The position numbers and the translations under genes are program-made. A stretch of DNA of 64,000 bases from Lewinellaceae bacterium (lineage in GTDB: Bacteria > Bacteroidota > Bacteroidia > Chitinophagales > Saprospiraceae), in assembly GCA_020636435.1 (NCBI GenBank), contig JACJXX010000002.1, positions 124,001 to 188,000 of the forward strand. Direction: 5' to 3'. The notes under the pieces are model-generated. The model was not told the DNA's origin, made no database searches, and worked only from the letters and a program-made list of their open reading frames with translations. Each line of letters begins with the position of its first letter. The stretch's first letter is position 1. Below, piece after piece: positions 53,179 through 62,407 of the stretch.

Positions 53179-55536
53179 TCAATTGCCCAAATTGCCAGAG
53201 GAGGCTTTCTTCGATATTTTCCCCTCCAGAGGCACTTCCAGTTTCAACGTAAAACTTCGCCCCATATTAAAAATACCCCGCCGGCCGGTTGCCGGGTTCA
53301 CCGGGGCATATTTCAACCGGTTGAGGTGGTCCTGATAGGCTTTATCGAGCAAGTTGGTGGCCGCAAACAAGAAAGTCGCCCGCGTCTTTCCTTCCTTATT
53401 GGTCCAATCCACGCTTATTTTGGCATCCCACAGCCCGTAGGCGGGCGTCGGGGTCTCAAAATCATTGGCGGAGAGCACCCGATCTTGTTTAAAAAAATAA
53501 TCAAAAGTAGTTTCAACGGACAGGGCGCGAAAGTACGCCCATTCCTTAGGAATATCGGCGCGCAGTTCTATCTGGTATTTAAAAGGCGGTATAAAGGGCA
53601 CGTATTTATTGGGGCTATCCAGCTGTTCGGCCAGCACCATGGAAAACGTGTTTTTAAAATGCACCCAATCATAAGGGTGTGGGTGAACATCGAGGCTGAA
53701 TTCGCCTCCGTACAACTGCGCATTATGCTGGGTGTATTGAAAAGCCGGAAAGGCGGTTCCGTCAACGATGGTTAAGGAATCCGTGCCATCAGCAGCCCCT
53801 AATTTCTCAATAAAAATATACCGGTTGATCCGGTTGAAAAAGGGAGAAAGGGAAAGGGTGACGTGTACCAGGTCCAATTCCATCCCGCCATCCAGTTCCA
53901 GGTTCGTTTCCGCTGCCAGATCGGCATTGCCCAATTCATAGCGGAAAGTGCCTTCATGCACGCCATTCGAAGCAAGCTCAGCGATGTTTGGGCTGCGAAA
54001 ACCCCGGGCCAGATTCAGTTTCAGCACCAGCTGGCCAGAAGGGAACCAGCTCATGCCCACACTTCCCGACAGTTGGCCAAAATTCCTGCTGAGCGCCGGA
54101 AACCGGGTTTCGCCATCTTCCACCAACTCTTTCACCCGGAAGTGGCGCTGGTCGAACCGTATGCCCGCGCTCCATTCCATCTTTCCCAGGATGTGGCGCA
54201 GGTAGGCAAAGCCGCCTTCATCCCGCAGGGAATAAGCCGGGACGAGCACCTCCGTGCCTTTGTTTTTGCTGTCCTGCACCATACCCGAAAGGCCGAAAGT
54301 ATATTCCCAGTTGTTCTTTTCAAACAGATAATATTTGAGGTCATACGTGAAGGTTCCCAGATCAAAGAACAGGCCGAGCTCATCGGGCGCCGTAAATTCC
54401 CGGCGCTGGTTTTTTTGGTACCCAAGGACGGTTTTAAGGCTGGCCTTATTGAAAATAAAGGCATTATTCCATCCCACCTTTTGGTGGCCGATCTTTTGAA
54501 ATGGCGCCTCATCCATCAGGAAATGGCCATTCGCATCCCGTTCGCCCTCCGCCAGCCCGAGCGTCTGGTTGAAGGTGCTGAAGCGGAGTTGGGAATAGCC
54601 CCATTTGCGGTTGGTCCCCAGCATGCCACTCCCGTTTTTTTCTTCAAAACCTGTATTAAAGACCTTTCCGTCGTAGGCATTTTGATAATCTCCGGCATCG
54701 CGATAACTCCCAATTAAATAACCGTTCCAGCCTTTGATATTGGCGGTTGCAAAACCGGACACCTCTTTTTGCCGGTTATTGGTGTGATAAGCCGTTTGAA
54801 GCGACCCTTTTACCGCGCCCTCCGGGCCCGGATGGGGAGACTCGAGATTGATTACCCCTCCCAAACCATCAGAACCGTACATCAAGGTGGCCGGGCCGCG
54901 GAATACCTCCACCCGGCCCACGGAATAGCCGTCTATTTCCAGGCCATGCTCGTCGCCCCATTGCTGCCCTTCCTGCCGGATGCCGTCCTGCACCACCAAC
55001 ACCCGGTTGTACCCCAGCCCCCGGATAATGGGTTTGGAAATGCCCGGGCCCGTTGTTACCGAACTTATGCCGGCTACCTGCGTAAGGCTCTCCACCAGGT
55101 TGGCGCTACTGCTTTTAAACAAAAAATCCTTTTTCAAAACATCGATGGATACCGGGTTGCGGCGCTTTTCCTGGTTCATGCTCAAACCAGTCACCACGAC
55201 CTCTTTCGATTCGATGTGCCCCTCTTCAAGGATAAAATCTGCGGTCACATTTCCCCGCACCTCCACGGGCTGCAACAGGGTGTTGTAGCCCACATAGCTC
55301 ACCTGGACCAGCATTTTTTTGTCCGGCAATTGCTTCATCTCATAATGCCCGTCCTCATCGGTTACCGTCCCGGTTTTCAGGTCCGGGAAAAAAAGGTTGG
55401 CGCCGATCAGGGGCGCCCCCTGGGTATCGGTGACCGTACCCGACAAGCTGTTTTGGGCTGGCAGCAAGGGGGCCGCCAGGATAATGAAAACCAGCGGAAG
55501 AAGGGCGATTTTTATGGCAGTTTGCTGAGTAACCAT
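53179..55536 (-). CDS. TonB-dependent receptor
   Basis: 785 residues, ATG at 55534-55536. Signal peptide (ALLPLVFIILAAPLLPAQ), a carboxypeptidase-regulatory-like beta domain (SGTVTDTQGAPLIGANLFFPDLKTGTVTDEDG), a plug domain (KKDFLFKSSSANLVESLTQVAGI, IIRGLGYNRVLVVQDGIRQEGQQWGDEHG) and a 22-strand barrel ending in LKYAPVNPATGRRGIFNMGRSF. The QWGDEHGLEID segment and size resemble receptors for metal or siderophore/copper uptake; the substrate is not certain. The start overlaps the HEPN fragment by 25 bases. Confidence 0.93.
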   Translation of the reverse strand: MVTQQTAIKIALLPLVFIILAAPLLPAQNSLSGTVTDTQGAPLIGANLFFPDLKTGTVTDEDGHYEMKQLPDKKMLVQVSYVGYNTLLQPVEVRGNVTADFILEEGHIESKEVVVTGLSMNQEKRRNPVSIDVLKKDFLFKSSSANLVESLTQVAGISSVTTGPGISKPIIRGLGYNRVLVVQDGIRQEGQQWGDEHGLEIDGYSVGRVEVFRGPATLMYGSDGLGGVINLESPHPGPEGAVKGSLQTAYHTNNRQKEVSGFATANIKGWNGYLIGSYRDAGDYQNAYDGKVFNTGFEEKNGSGMLGTNRKWGYSQLRFSTFNQTLGLAEGERDANGHFLMDEAPFQKIGHQKVGWNNAFIFNKASLKTVLGYQKNQRREFTAPDELGLFFDLGTFTYDLKYYLFEKNNWEYTFGLSGMVQDSKNKGTEVLVPAYSLRDEGGFAYLRHILGKMEWSAGIRFDQRHFRVKELVEDGETRFPALSRNFGQLSGSVGMSWFPSGQLVLKLNLARGFRSPNIAELASNGVHEGTFRYELGNADLAAETNLELDGGMELDLVHVTLSLSPFFNRINRYIFIEKLGAADGTDSLTIVDGTAFPAFQYTQHNAQLYGGEFSLDVHPHPYDWVHFKNTFSMVLAEQLDSPNKYVPFIPPFKYQIELRADIPKEWAYFRALSVETTFDYFFKQDRVLSANDFETPTPAYGLWDAKISVDWTNKEGKTRATFLFAATNLLDKAYQDHLNRLKYAPVNPATGRRGIFNMGRSFTLKLEVPLEGKISKKASSGNLGN

Positions 55537-55715
55537 CGATGAAAGTTTTCGGTTTCGTCTAAAATGAGTTTGGTTTTCTGCCTGTCAAAGGTTCGATAGA
55601 TGGAAAACCGATAATCAGGATAGCGCCCTTCAATCTGGAAAGTGTTTATCTGTTCTAAAAAAACAAGTTGGTTTAAGTTCAAGTTGGTTTGTTCTGCTAA
55701 CTCTTGTTTGTCCAT
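55512..55715 (-). pseudogene. C-terminal fragment of a HEPN-domain protein
   Basis: 67 codons from ATG 55713-55715. The run FLEQINTFQIEGRYPDYRF, then TFDRQKTKLILDETE, matches the last helices of HEPN-domain proteins that pair with MNT nucleotidyltransferases. The N-terminal half, including the Rx(4-6)H toxic motif, is absent. It overlaps the TonB-receptor start, so it is probably a leftover and not an active toxin. Confidence 0.6.
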
Positions 55716-55828
55716 ACCCTTAAAAAGTTAAGACAAAAGTAATTCGAGATGACGGGATAGCCAACTATTTATTAGTAGCTGTCACTAGCAAATACATCTG
55801 TGTACCTTCGTTACTTAACTTACATTGG

Positions 55829-58303
55829 CTAGGCAAATATTCTCAAAACTTTCTTTGCCTTTTTGGAGCCCAAAACCCGGTACGCCAACAGTTTCACACG
55901 GTCATTAAACAGGAACCAGGCTACGGCATAAGCCCACACAAACCCGGCCCAGCCCCAGCCGAGCGGCGTCATAAATACGCCATATACTGCAAACAGAGTA
56001 GCCACGATCTGGGTGCCGAGCACGGCACCCCATAAAATCTTCGCCGGGCGTATCGACCAGAACGGGCCTCGGGTGCGCGTCAGGAAGATCGTCAGGTGGC
56101 CGGCTACCGACAACTTCAGGTACATCAGCGTCTGGATGTGCTCCCGGTCCAGGTGGAAAACCCGCTCGCCGAGGTAAAACAAGCCAAAAGCAGAGACCAC
56201 TCCGATGACGCCCAGCACGGTAGCGATGCCCAGCACCATGCGCATGTTCCAGGCCTCGGGCTGGTCTTTGTATTTGACGTTGTCGTAGGCAATGGACAGG
56301 ATCGCGCCGTCATTGAGCAATGCCAGGATGACGATCATCACCGCCGTCAGGGGATAAAAGTTAAATACCAGGATCGATAAGGTCATGAATAGTAAGACCC
56401 GCAAGGTTTCGGCGATGCGGTAGATCGCATAGCTGTTCATCCGCTGGAAAATCCGGCGGCTCTCCTTGATGGCGTCAATGATTACCGACAGCCCCGGGGC
56501 CATCAGCACAATAGAGGCCGCCGCCCGGGCCGCGTCGGTGGCCGCCGAAACGGCGATGCCGCAGTCGGCCTTCTTCAGGGCCGGGGCGTCGTTCACCCCG
56601 TCGCCCGTCATGCCGACGATGTGGCCGCGTTTTTGCAGCACATCGACAATGTGAAACTTGTGTTCCGGAAACACCTGGGCAAAACCGTCGGCTTGCTCAA
56701 TGGATTCGGCCACGGCGGGGGTTTCCTTTTTCTTGGCGTCCCCCAGGCTCGAAGCGTCGAGGATGTTGGCGCCCAGGCCCAGCTTCTTGGCAGTTTCCCT
56801 GGCGATGGCCAAAGCATCGCCCGTCACCATCTTGATCTTTACGCCAATTGCTTTCGCCGTCTTGATGGTTTCTTCCGCATCCTCCCGGGGAGGGTCGAAC
56901 AAGGGCAAAACACCAATAAACTGCCACTTCCCGTCGCCTTCTGCCCGGGCCACGCCCAGGGAGCGAAAGCCGCGAGCGGCAAATTCGTCCACTGCTTTAT
57001 CGACGGCGGGTTGTACCTGCCCGGCGTTGGCCGACAATCCCAGGATCACCTGCGGCGCGCCCTTGGCCACTTTGAAAGTCTTTCCGTCTTTGGCTTTAAC
57101 CGTGGCCTCGGTGCGTTTATGCACCGGGTCGAAGGGCTGAAAATCAATGACCTGGTAATCCTTTAAGGAACTTCTGTCTTTCAACCCGCCCAGCACCGCC
57201 AGGTCGATGGTGTCGTTATTTTCCTCCCGCGACGCCAGCGCGCCGTCGAGGATCACCTGATCGGCGGGGATGCCATCCACGGTGAAAGGATCGCCTAAGG
57301 TCAGCTTGTTCTGGGTCAGGGTGCCGGTTTTGTCCGCACACAGAATGTCAACGCCCGCCAATTCTTCGATGGCCACCAATCGGCTGACGATCGCCTTTTT
57401 CTGAGCCAGCAGGCGCGCTCCGACGGCCATGGTCACCGACAGTACGGTCGGCATCGCCACGGGTATGGCGGCCACCGTCAGCACCAGGGCAAACTGCAAG
57501 GTGGTAAGAATGGGGTCGCCGCGAAAGAGGGCCACGGCAATGATGACCACCACCAGCGCCACCGCCAGAACAATCAGGTAGTTGCCGATCTTCAGTACCG
57601 CCTTTTGGAAATGGCTGACGGTTTGCGCCTCCTGCACCAGTTGGGCAGTCTTGCCGAAATACGTATTTGCGCCCGTGGCATACACCAGCGCCTCTATTTC
57701 CCCCCGGCGAAGGATCGACCCGGAAAACACGGCCTCGCCGGGCTTGCGTTCTGCGGGCAGGGACTCTCCCGTCAGGGCGGACTGGTCTACCTCCACCGGA
57801 TCGCCCTCCAGCAGGCGCGCATCCGCCGGCACGATGTCGCCCAGCCGCAGGCGGATGATATCGCCCGGCACCAAATCGCGGGCTGCCGGGGTGGCCCACT
57901 TGCCGTCCCGTTTCACCCGCGCCTTAACGGCCAGCTTGGCCTTCAGGGCGGCGATCGCATTGCCCGCCTGGCGTTCCTCCCAGAACCCAACTATGGCGTT
58001 GGCCAGCAATAAGGCCAGAATGATGCCAAAGTCGGGCCAGTGCCGGTCGACGGCGGAGAGGATCACCGCCGCTTCGATCATCCAGGGGATAGGGCCCCAG
58101 AAATAGGAGAGGAATTTCAGGAACGGATTGGTTTTCTTCTCTTCAATTTCGTTGGGGCCGTACTGGGCCAGCCGTTTTGCGGCCTCGGCCTGGCTGAGGC
58201 CGTCGGATGAAGCCTCCAGTTTCTTTTCTAATTCAGGCAGGGGCATGTCCTTCAATTCCTCTTTGGATAAAGTTGGGTTGGCCTGTTTGGTGATAGGTTT
58301 CAT
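55829..58303 (-). CDS. Plasma-membrane proton-efflux P-type ATPase
   Basis: 824 residues from ATG 58301-58303. P3A-type motifs are all present: TGES (SALTGESLPAE), phosphorylation site DKTGTLTQN, nucleotide-binding KGAPQVI, and hinge MTGDGVNDAPALKKAD. The N-terminal actuator and ten membrane helices fit. It exports protons using ATP. Downstream of a small membrane protein and a STAS-type protein in the same direction, it forms an energy/pH-stress group with the divergent universal stress gene. Confidence 0.94.
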   Translation of the reverse strand: MKPITKQANPTLSKEELKDMPLPELEKKLEASSDGLSQAEAAKRLAQYGPNEIEEKKTNPFLKFLSYFWGPIPWMIEAAVILSAVDRHWPDFGIILALLLANAIVGFWEERQAGNAIAALKAKLAVKARVKRDGKWATPAARDLVPGDIIRLRLGDIVPADARLLEGDPVEVDQSALTGESLPAERKPGEAVFSGSILRRGEIEALVYATGANTYFGKTAQLVQEAQTVSHFQKAVLKIGNYLIVLAVALVVVIIAVALFRGDPILTTLQFALVLTVAAIPVAMPTVLSVTMAVGARLLAQKKAIVSRLVAIEELAGVDILCADKTGTLTQNKLTLGDPFTVDGIPADQVILDGALASREENNDTIDLAVLGGLKDRSSLKDYQVIDFQPFDPVHKRTEATVKAKDGKTFKVAKGAPQVILGLSANAGQVQPAVDKAVDEFAARGFRSLGVARAEGDGKWQFIGVLPLFDPPREDAEETIKTAKAIGVKIKMVTGDALAIARETAKKLGLGANILDASSLGDAKKKETPAVAESIEQADGFAQVFPEHKFHIVDVLQKRGHIVGMTGDGVNDAPALKKADCGIAVSAATDAARAAASIVLMAPGLSVIIDAIKESRRIFQRMNSYAIYRIAETLRVLLFMTLSILVFNFYPLTAVMIVILALLNDGAILSIAYDNVKYKDQPEAWNMRMVLGIATVLGVIGVVSAFGLFYLGERVFHLDREHIQTLMYLKLSVAGHLTIFLTRTRGPFWSIRPAKILWGAVLGTQIVATLFAVYGVFMTPLGWGWAGFVWAYAVAWFLFNDRVKLLAYRVLGSKKAKKVLRIFA

Positions 58304-58435
58304 ATTGGTTATATAGTTTCTAGTAACTGTTTTGGTGTTGGGGGTTTGGGTTTTGCGGGGTTGCGGTTTTGCGGGGTTGGTGTTGCGGTGTTTTGGTGTT
58401 GCGGCATTAGGGCCGCAAAACCGCAAGGCCTTATA

Positions 58436-58555
58436 TTAGGCTTCCTTCACCAGCCGTTTCACGCTAAACGAAACGAAGATGTACAGCAAGCCGAATAACA
58501 GCAGCATCAGGCCAATCCACACGGTGATAACCAAAGAGGAGATGACCGGATGCAT
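58436..58555 (-). CDS. Small single-helix membrane protein
   Basis: 39 residues, ATG at 58553-58555: HPVISSLVITVWIGLMLLLF then GLLYIFVSFSVKRLVKEA. One long hydrophobic helix with a basic C-terminal end, so likely inserted in the inner membrane. AGGA lies about 10 bases upstream of the start. It sits between the STAS-type gene (20 bases) and the proton ATPase in the same direction. Possible small regulator of the ATPase; that is inference. Confidence 0.55.
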   Translation of the reverse strand: MHPVISSLVITVWIGLMLLLFGLLYIFVSFSVKRLVKEA

Positions 58556-58575
58556 AATGATGGCCCATCCTAAGA

Positions 58576-58947
58576 TCAAATTGACTGTTCAGCAATCCAT
58601 TGCTTCGCTTTGTCCAACTCCGCATTTTTAAAGGTTTGGAACTCGCAGGGGAACATGTGGCCGAAGAAACGGGCAAAAGTATTAATCCATTCATGGTCGG
58701 TGACCAGCGCAACCCGGTCCCAGGCAGAAAAGTACTTCATTCCGATCTTCGTATCGTCCAACATGGCGGCCAAGTCAAAGCCAGTGAACTGGCTCCCGAG
58801 ATGATAGAGCATCCGGATTTTTTTGTGTGTTTTCATTTTCTGCTCCACCGCAGGAATTAATACCGTTTCATAATCGCTTCCGGTAATTTTCCCTTCAGCA
58901 GATATGCCCAGGACATTGTCGGGCAAATGTTTCATGATCTTTAGCAT
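58576..58947 (-). CDS. SpoIIAA-like STAS-family protein
   Basis: 123 residues, ATG at 58945-58947. Begins with the conserved DNVLGISAEGKITGSDYETVLIP strand-helix, then KIRMLYHLGSQFTGF, and YFSAWDRVALVTDHEWINTF, as in SpoIIAA-like (STAS/SEC14) proteins. Probably a soluble stress or lipid-related factor. First gene of the minus-strand group with the small membrane protein and proton ATPase. Confidence 0.85.
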   Translation of the reverse strand: MLKIMKHLPDNVLGISAEGKITGSDYETVLIPAVEQKMKTHKKIRMLYHLGSQFTGFDLAAMLDDTKIGMKYFSAWDRVALVTDHEWINTFARFFGHMFPCEFQTFKNAELDKAKQWIAEQSI

Positions 58948-58990
58948 GGTAGATTGTTTTGTTTTGCCTAAAAGACCGCCCTCTTTCCAT

Positions 58991-59060
58991 AAGTCACTTT
59001 TAGAATGTGTTCAAATTTGGTCACTGGAGATGAAATTTGAACACATTCTAAAAGTGACTT
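58991..59060. repeat. Perfect 28-bp inverted repeat in a divergent promoter region
   Basis: The arm 58991-59018 (AAGTCACTTTTAGAATGTGT, then TCAAATTT) matches the reverse complement of 59033-59060 exactly, with a 14-base loop. It lies between the divergent STAS and universal stress genes. Could be a two-way operator, a hairpin, or a miniature transposon. Confidence 0.7.
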
Positions 59061-59110
59061 CGCCCGGCTCTCCGGTCTTTGCTTTAAAGCAAGCAACAAC
59101 CTCTTTAGAA

Positions 59111-59995
59111 ATGAAAAACATCCTTTATCTGACCGATTACTCCCGATACAGCCAGCAGGTATTTCGCTATGCCCTCGAACTGGCCCACCACTTTAAGGCG
59201 TCGGTCACGCTGGCTCATGTATACGCCCCTTTGATGCCCGCCTCGCCGGTAAACTTCGAGGAAATGATGGACTACGGCCCCAGCCCGTCTCCCGAAACCC
59301 AGGCCGTGGCCCAATGGGACCGGGAACGGGAACGGCTGGAGTATTTCGCCGCGAATCACACCCCAAATGCGTATAAAGATGTTCCTTTCTTCTTTGAACT
59401 GCCGGCGGGGCATCCTGTTCCCGAAATAGTTCGCCTGCAACAGGAAAAGCATTTCGGGCTGACGGTCATGGGGCTGAACAGCGCCGGCAACCTTAGCCAC
59501 CTCGTCCTGGGGCGCGTTGCATCCGGCATGATCGACCGGTCGGCCAGCCCCTTGCTTTTGGTGCCTCCCACAGCGGATTATCACGGAATAAAACGCATTT
59601 TATTTGCCACCGACCTGCGCGAGGATGACCTTCCCATCATCAACGGCCTCCTGGAATGGGCCAAGGCTTTTCAGGCTTCCCTGACCTGCCTTTGGGCCGT
59701 AGACCCGGAGGGGCTTTCGCCTCATTCCGGAGAAAAAGAAACGGCGGAGGCTTCTATAAAAAAATTAAGAGCAACAGAGGCCTTTCAATCCGGCGAACTG
59801 GATTTTTCCATGATCGAGAGCAATAAAGAAAATTTTGAAAAAAACATCCTCCGGGCGGTCGACACCCAACACGCCGACCTGGTGGTGATGCAAACCCACC
59901 GGCGGGGCTGGTGGAGGCATATTCTGGAAGAAAGCACCACCAAGGATATCGCCAGTGAGGTCTTTATCCCCATTCTGATCTATAACGAAATTTAA
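59111..59995 (+). CDS. Tandem universal stress protein (UspA)
   Basis: 294 residues from ATG 59111; the frame upstream of it crosses the inverted repeat and is not used. Two Usp domains: NILYLTDYSRYSQQVFRYALELA...HFGLTVMGLNSAG and RILFATDLREDDLPIINGLLEWA...DLVVMQTHRRG. The ATP-binding G-x2-G-x9-G(S/T) pattern is only partial in both. Probably cytoplasmic and induced under stress. Divergent from the STAS-ATPase group. Confidence 0.92.
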   Translation: MKNILYLTDYSRYSQQVFRYALELAHHFKASVTLAHVYAPLMPASPVNFEEMMDYGPSPSPETQAVAQWDRERERLEYFAANHTPNAYKDVPFFFELPAGHPVPEIVRLQQEKHFGLTVMGLNSAGNLSHLVLGRVASGMIDRSASPLLLVPPTADYHGIKRILFATDLREDDLPIINGLLEWAKAFQASLTCLWAVDPEGLSPHSGEKETAEASIKKLRATEAFQSGELDFSMIESNKENFEKNILRAVDTQHADLVVMQTHRRGWWRHILEESTTKDIASEVFIPILIYNEI

Positions 59996-60030
59996 GAGAA
60001 ACCGAAGCCCCTGGCTGAAAATCTACAGCA

Positions 60031-61218
60031 ATGAACCAAAAAGCAATTGTCTTCAGCCTCTGTTTCCTCTTGCAGGCGATGGTGCTTTCCGCACAGCAGG
60101 ACCCCGGCCAATTGTCCTATGTCCAGAGTTATAAAGACATCGCCATCCGGGAAATGGTGCGCGTGAACATTCCTGCCAGCATCACCCTGGCTCAGGGGAT
60201 ATTGGAATCCAACGCCGGGCAAAGCGACCTGGCCCGGATGGCCAACAACCATTTTGGCATAAAATGCGGCAGCAACTGGACGGGGCTTACTTTCCAAAAA
60301 AAAGATGACGATTATGGGCCGGAGGGTACATTAACCTTTTCCTGTTTCCGGGCTTACGATGCTGTGGAAGCGAGTTTCCAGGATCATTCCAGCTTCCTGG
60401 CCGATCCTCAGAAGGCCTATCGCTATGGCGCCCTGTTCGCCCTGGATAAGACCGACTACCAGGGGTGGGCCTATGGCCTGAAACAGGCAGGCTATGCAAC
60501 GAGCGAAACCTATCCGAATCAACTGATCGGGATCATCGAAAGGTATGACCTACACGAGTACGACCTGGCATTTCCGTCACGGGATACTACCGCGCTTGCC
60601 TTTTATCCGCCTCTGGTGACGACGACCAACGATGTGCCCAATACCTTCGCCTCCGGTTTCGAAACCGCCGGCGATATCGCCTACCGAACCCGGATGCCTG
60701 TAGAGCGGTTGCTGGAATACAACGAAAACCTGGTGGATGGCTACGTTTTGCCCCAGGGCCAAAAAATCTTTCTGGCGCCAAAACGCAACGCGTTTAAAGG
60801 GCCGGTTGATTTCCACGAAGTGGCCCCGGGAGAATCTGTTTACGACATCTCCCAGCGGTACGGCGTCCGCGTGAATAAGCTGCTGAACCGCAACCGGCTC
60901 GAACCCGATCAGGAACCTATGCCTGGGCAATCCCTGAAATTGAGCGGAAAAAGGGTGCCGGCCTCGCCGGCCTATTATCCCAGGGCCGATACTGGTTTTG
61001 ATCAGAATGGACTGCCCGGCACGCCCCTCCTGGATACCGGCATTTCCAGCCCTGAACCGGAGCCCGCCGCCTTGCCTATCCTCTTTCATACGGTGGAAAA
61101 AGGCGATACCCTTTGGAATATTGCCAAGCGGTATAATACCAGTGTAGAACAACTCATGCGGCTCAATAACCTGGATAGCAATATTATCGGCATCGGCATG
61201 CTGTTGCGGGTGCATTGA
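60031..61218 (+). CDS. Glucosaminidase (FlgJ-like) with LysM repeats
   Basis: 395 residues, ATG at 60031, signal peptide (IVFSLCFLLQAMVLSAQ). Residues 30-180 are the N-acetylglucosaminidase fold (VNIPASITLAQGILESNAGQSDLARMANNHFGIKC, with the catalytic Glu in LESNAG). Two LysM modules follow: FHEVAPGESVYDISQRYGV and FHTVEKGDTLWNIAKRYNT, the second at the C terminus. A peptidoglycan hydrolase in the periplasm or envelope. Confidence 0.93.
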   Translation: MNQKAIVFSLCFLLQAMVLSAQQDPGQLSYVQSYKDIAIREMVRVNIPASITLAQGILESNAGQSDLARMANNHFGIKCGSNWTGLTFQKKDDDYGPEGTLTFSCFRAYDAVEASFQDHSSFLADPQKAYRYGALFALDKTDYQGWAYGLKQAGYATSETYPNQLIGIIERYDLHEYDLAFPSRDTTALAFYPPLVTTTNDVPNTFASGFETAGDIAYRTRMPVERLLEYNENLVDGYVLPQGQKIFLAPKRNAFKGPVDFHEVAPGESVYDISQRYGVRVNKLLNRNRLEPDQEPMPGQSLKLSGKRVPASPAYYPRADTGFDQNGLPGTPLLDTGISSPEPEPAALPILFHTVEKGDTLWNIAKRYNTSVEQLMRLNNLDSNIIGIGMLLRVH

Positions 61219-61630
61219 CTTTGAGGCGACGTCGACTGGCGACTCCCGCATGCCACCGCTTTGAAGCTCGCCTGTCGACTATCACGAAGCCCCTAATTAA
61301 TCGGAGGAGTTCCAACGCCATGCCAGGCCATCCTTCCGCCAGGGATCAAACCCCGAAACGCGAAATTAATGACTAGTGCTGTCGGCACTAAATACCGGGA
61401 TATAAAATGGACTCTTTTGCCGCCATACTGCGTTGCTCGTCACTCATGTAGTCCCGCTATAATCGCTCCTCGCGTCTTGTCTGGCGACAAAATAGCCTCA
61501 TTTTATATACCCCGTTACTTAATGCCGACAGCACTAGTGCCGCAGGTTAAAGCCTTATACTTGCGCCAAATACTGCTCTTTTTCCAGCTATTTCCCTACC
61601 TTGGCAAGCCAAACCAATGAAGTACTCCCC
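61219..61630. other. Intergenic stretch holding MITE copy B
   Basis: Apart from the 157-bp element at 61377-61533 I see no gene. The last 90 bases should contain the promoter of the LytTR regulator. Confidence 0.45.
61377..61533. mobile_element. 157-bp MITE, copy B
   Basis: Same length and interior as the element at 25673-25829, flanked again by CTAG (61373-61376, 61534-61537). The tips differ (TGCTGTCGGCA with its exact complement) yet still pair with each other. Intergenic insertion. Confidence 0.82.
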
Positions 61631-62326
61631 ATGACCTGCCTCATCGTTGACGACAACCCCCTCGCCCGCCTTGCCCTGCGCACCATGGCCTCGGAAATCG
61701 AAGGCCTGCAACTCGCCGGGGAGTGCGAAAACGCCATGGATGCCTTCAACTTTTTGCAAAAAACACCGGCCGACTTGTTGCTGCTCGACGTGGAATTGCC
61801 CGGCATGAGCGGCCTGGAACTGCTGAAAAGCCTCGATCATCAGCCGCTGGCCATCCTCATTACCTCTAAAGCGGACTACGCCGTAGAGGGCTTCGACCTG
61901 CAGGTGGTGGACTACATCGTGAAACCCGTAGCCCTGCCCCGGCTGCTGAAGGCCGTGCAGCGGGCCATGGAACGCTTTGAAGCCCAACGGCCGGCAAGCG
62001 TGGAAGAACTCGGCCCCAGCCACCTCTTCGCCCGGGTGAACAACCAGCTCCTTCGCATTGACTTCGACGACATCCTCTTCGTGCAGGCCCTGGGGGACTA
62101 TGTGGTGTTTCAAACCGCGAACAAGAAGCACCCCGTCCACCTGACCATGAAAGCCGTGGAAGAACGCTTGCCCGCCAGCCGCTTCCTGAGGGTACACCGC
62201 AGCTACATCGTGGCCCTGAAAAAGATCGCCAACGTGGAGCAGAATTCTCTGCTGATCGGCAAGCACATCGTGCCGGTGAGCGAGCATTATAAAGGGGAAC
62301 TAATGCAGAAGCTGAACGTGATCTGA
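61631..62326 (+). CDS. LytR/AlgR-family (LytTR) response regulator
   Basis: 231 residues from ATG 61631. Receiver with acidic DDN near the start, phospho-Asp in LLLLDVELPGMSG and Lys in YIVKPVALP; LytTR DNA-binding domain from about residue 130 (LFARVNNQLLRIDFDDILFVQALGDYVVFQT, then RFLRVHRSYIVALKKI). A cytoplasmic regulator. The hybrid kinase gene follows 81 bases downstream, but LytTR regulators usually pair with LytS-type kinases, so the partner is uncertain. Confidence 0.94.
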   Translation: MTCLIVDDNPLARLALRTMASEIEGLQLAGECENAMDAFNFLQKTPADLLLLDVELPGMSGLELLKSLDHQPLAILITSKADYAVEGFDLQVVDYIVKPVALPRLLKAVQRAMERFEAQRPASVEELGPSHLFARVNNQLLRIDFDDILFVQALGDYVVFQTANKKHPVHLTMKAVEERLPASRFLRVHRSYIVALKKIANVEQNSLLIGKHIVPVSEHYKGELMQKLNVI

Positions 62327-62407
62327 TAAATACCCTTTCTCAAAAAGTGACCTGGCGAAAACAAAAGGTCTTTCTCACAGCAACGGGCAAAACCTAGCGA
62401 TGTCAAC

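Noticed and set aside
58904..59110. Upstream extension of the universal stress protein
   Set aside because: The extension reads through the perfect inverted repeat and antisense to the STAS gene start; ATG 59111 gives a canonical Usp N terminus.
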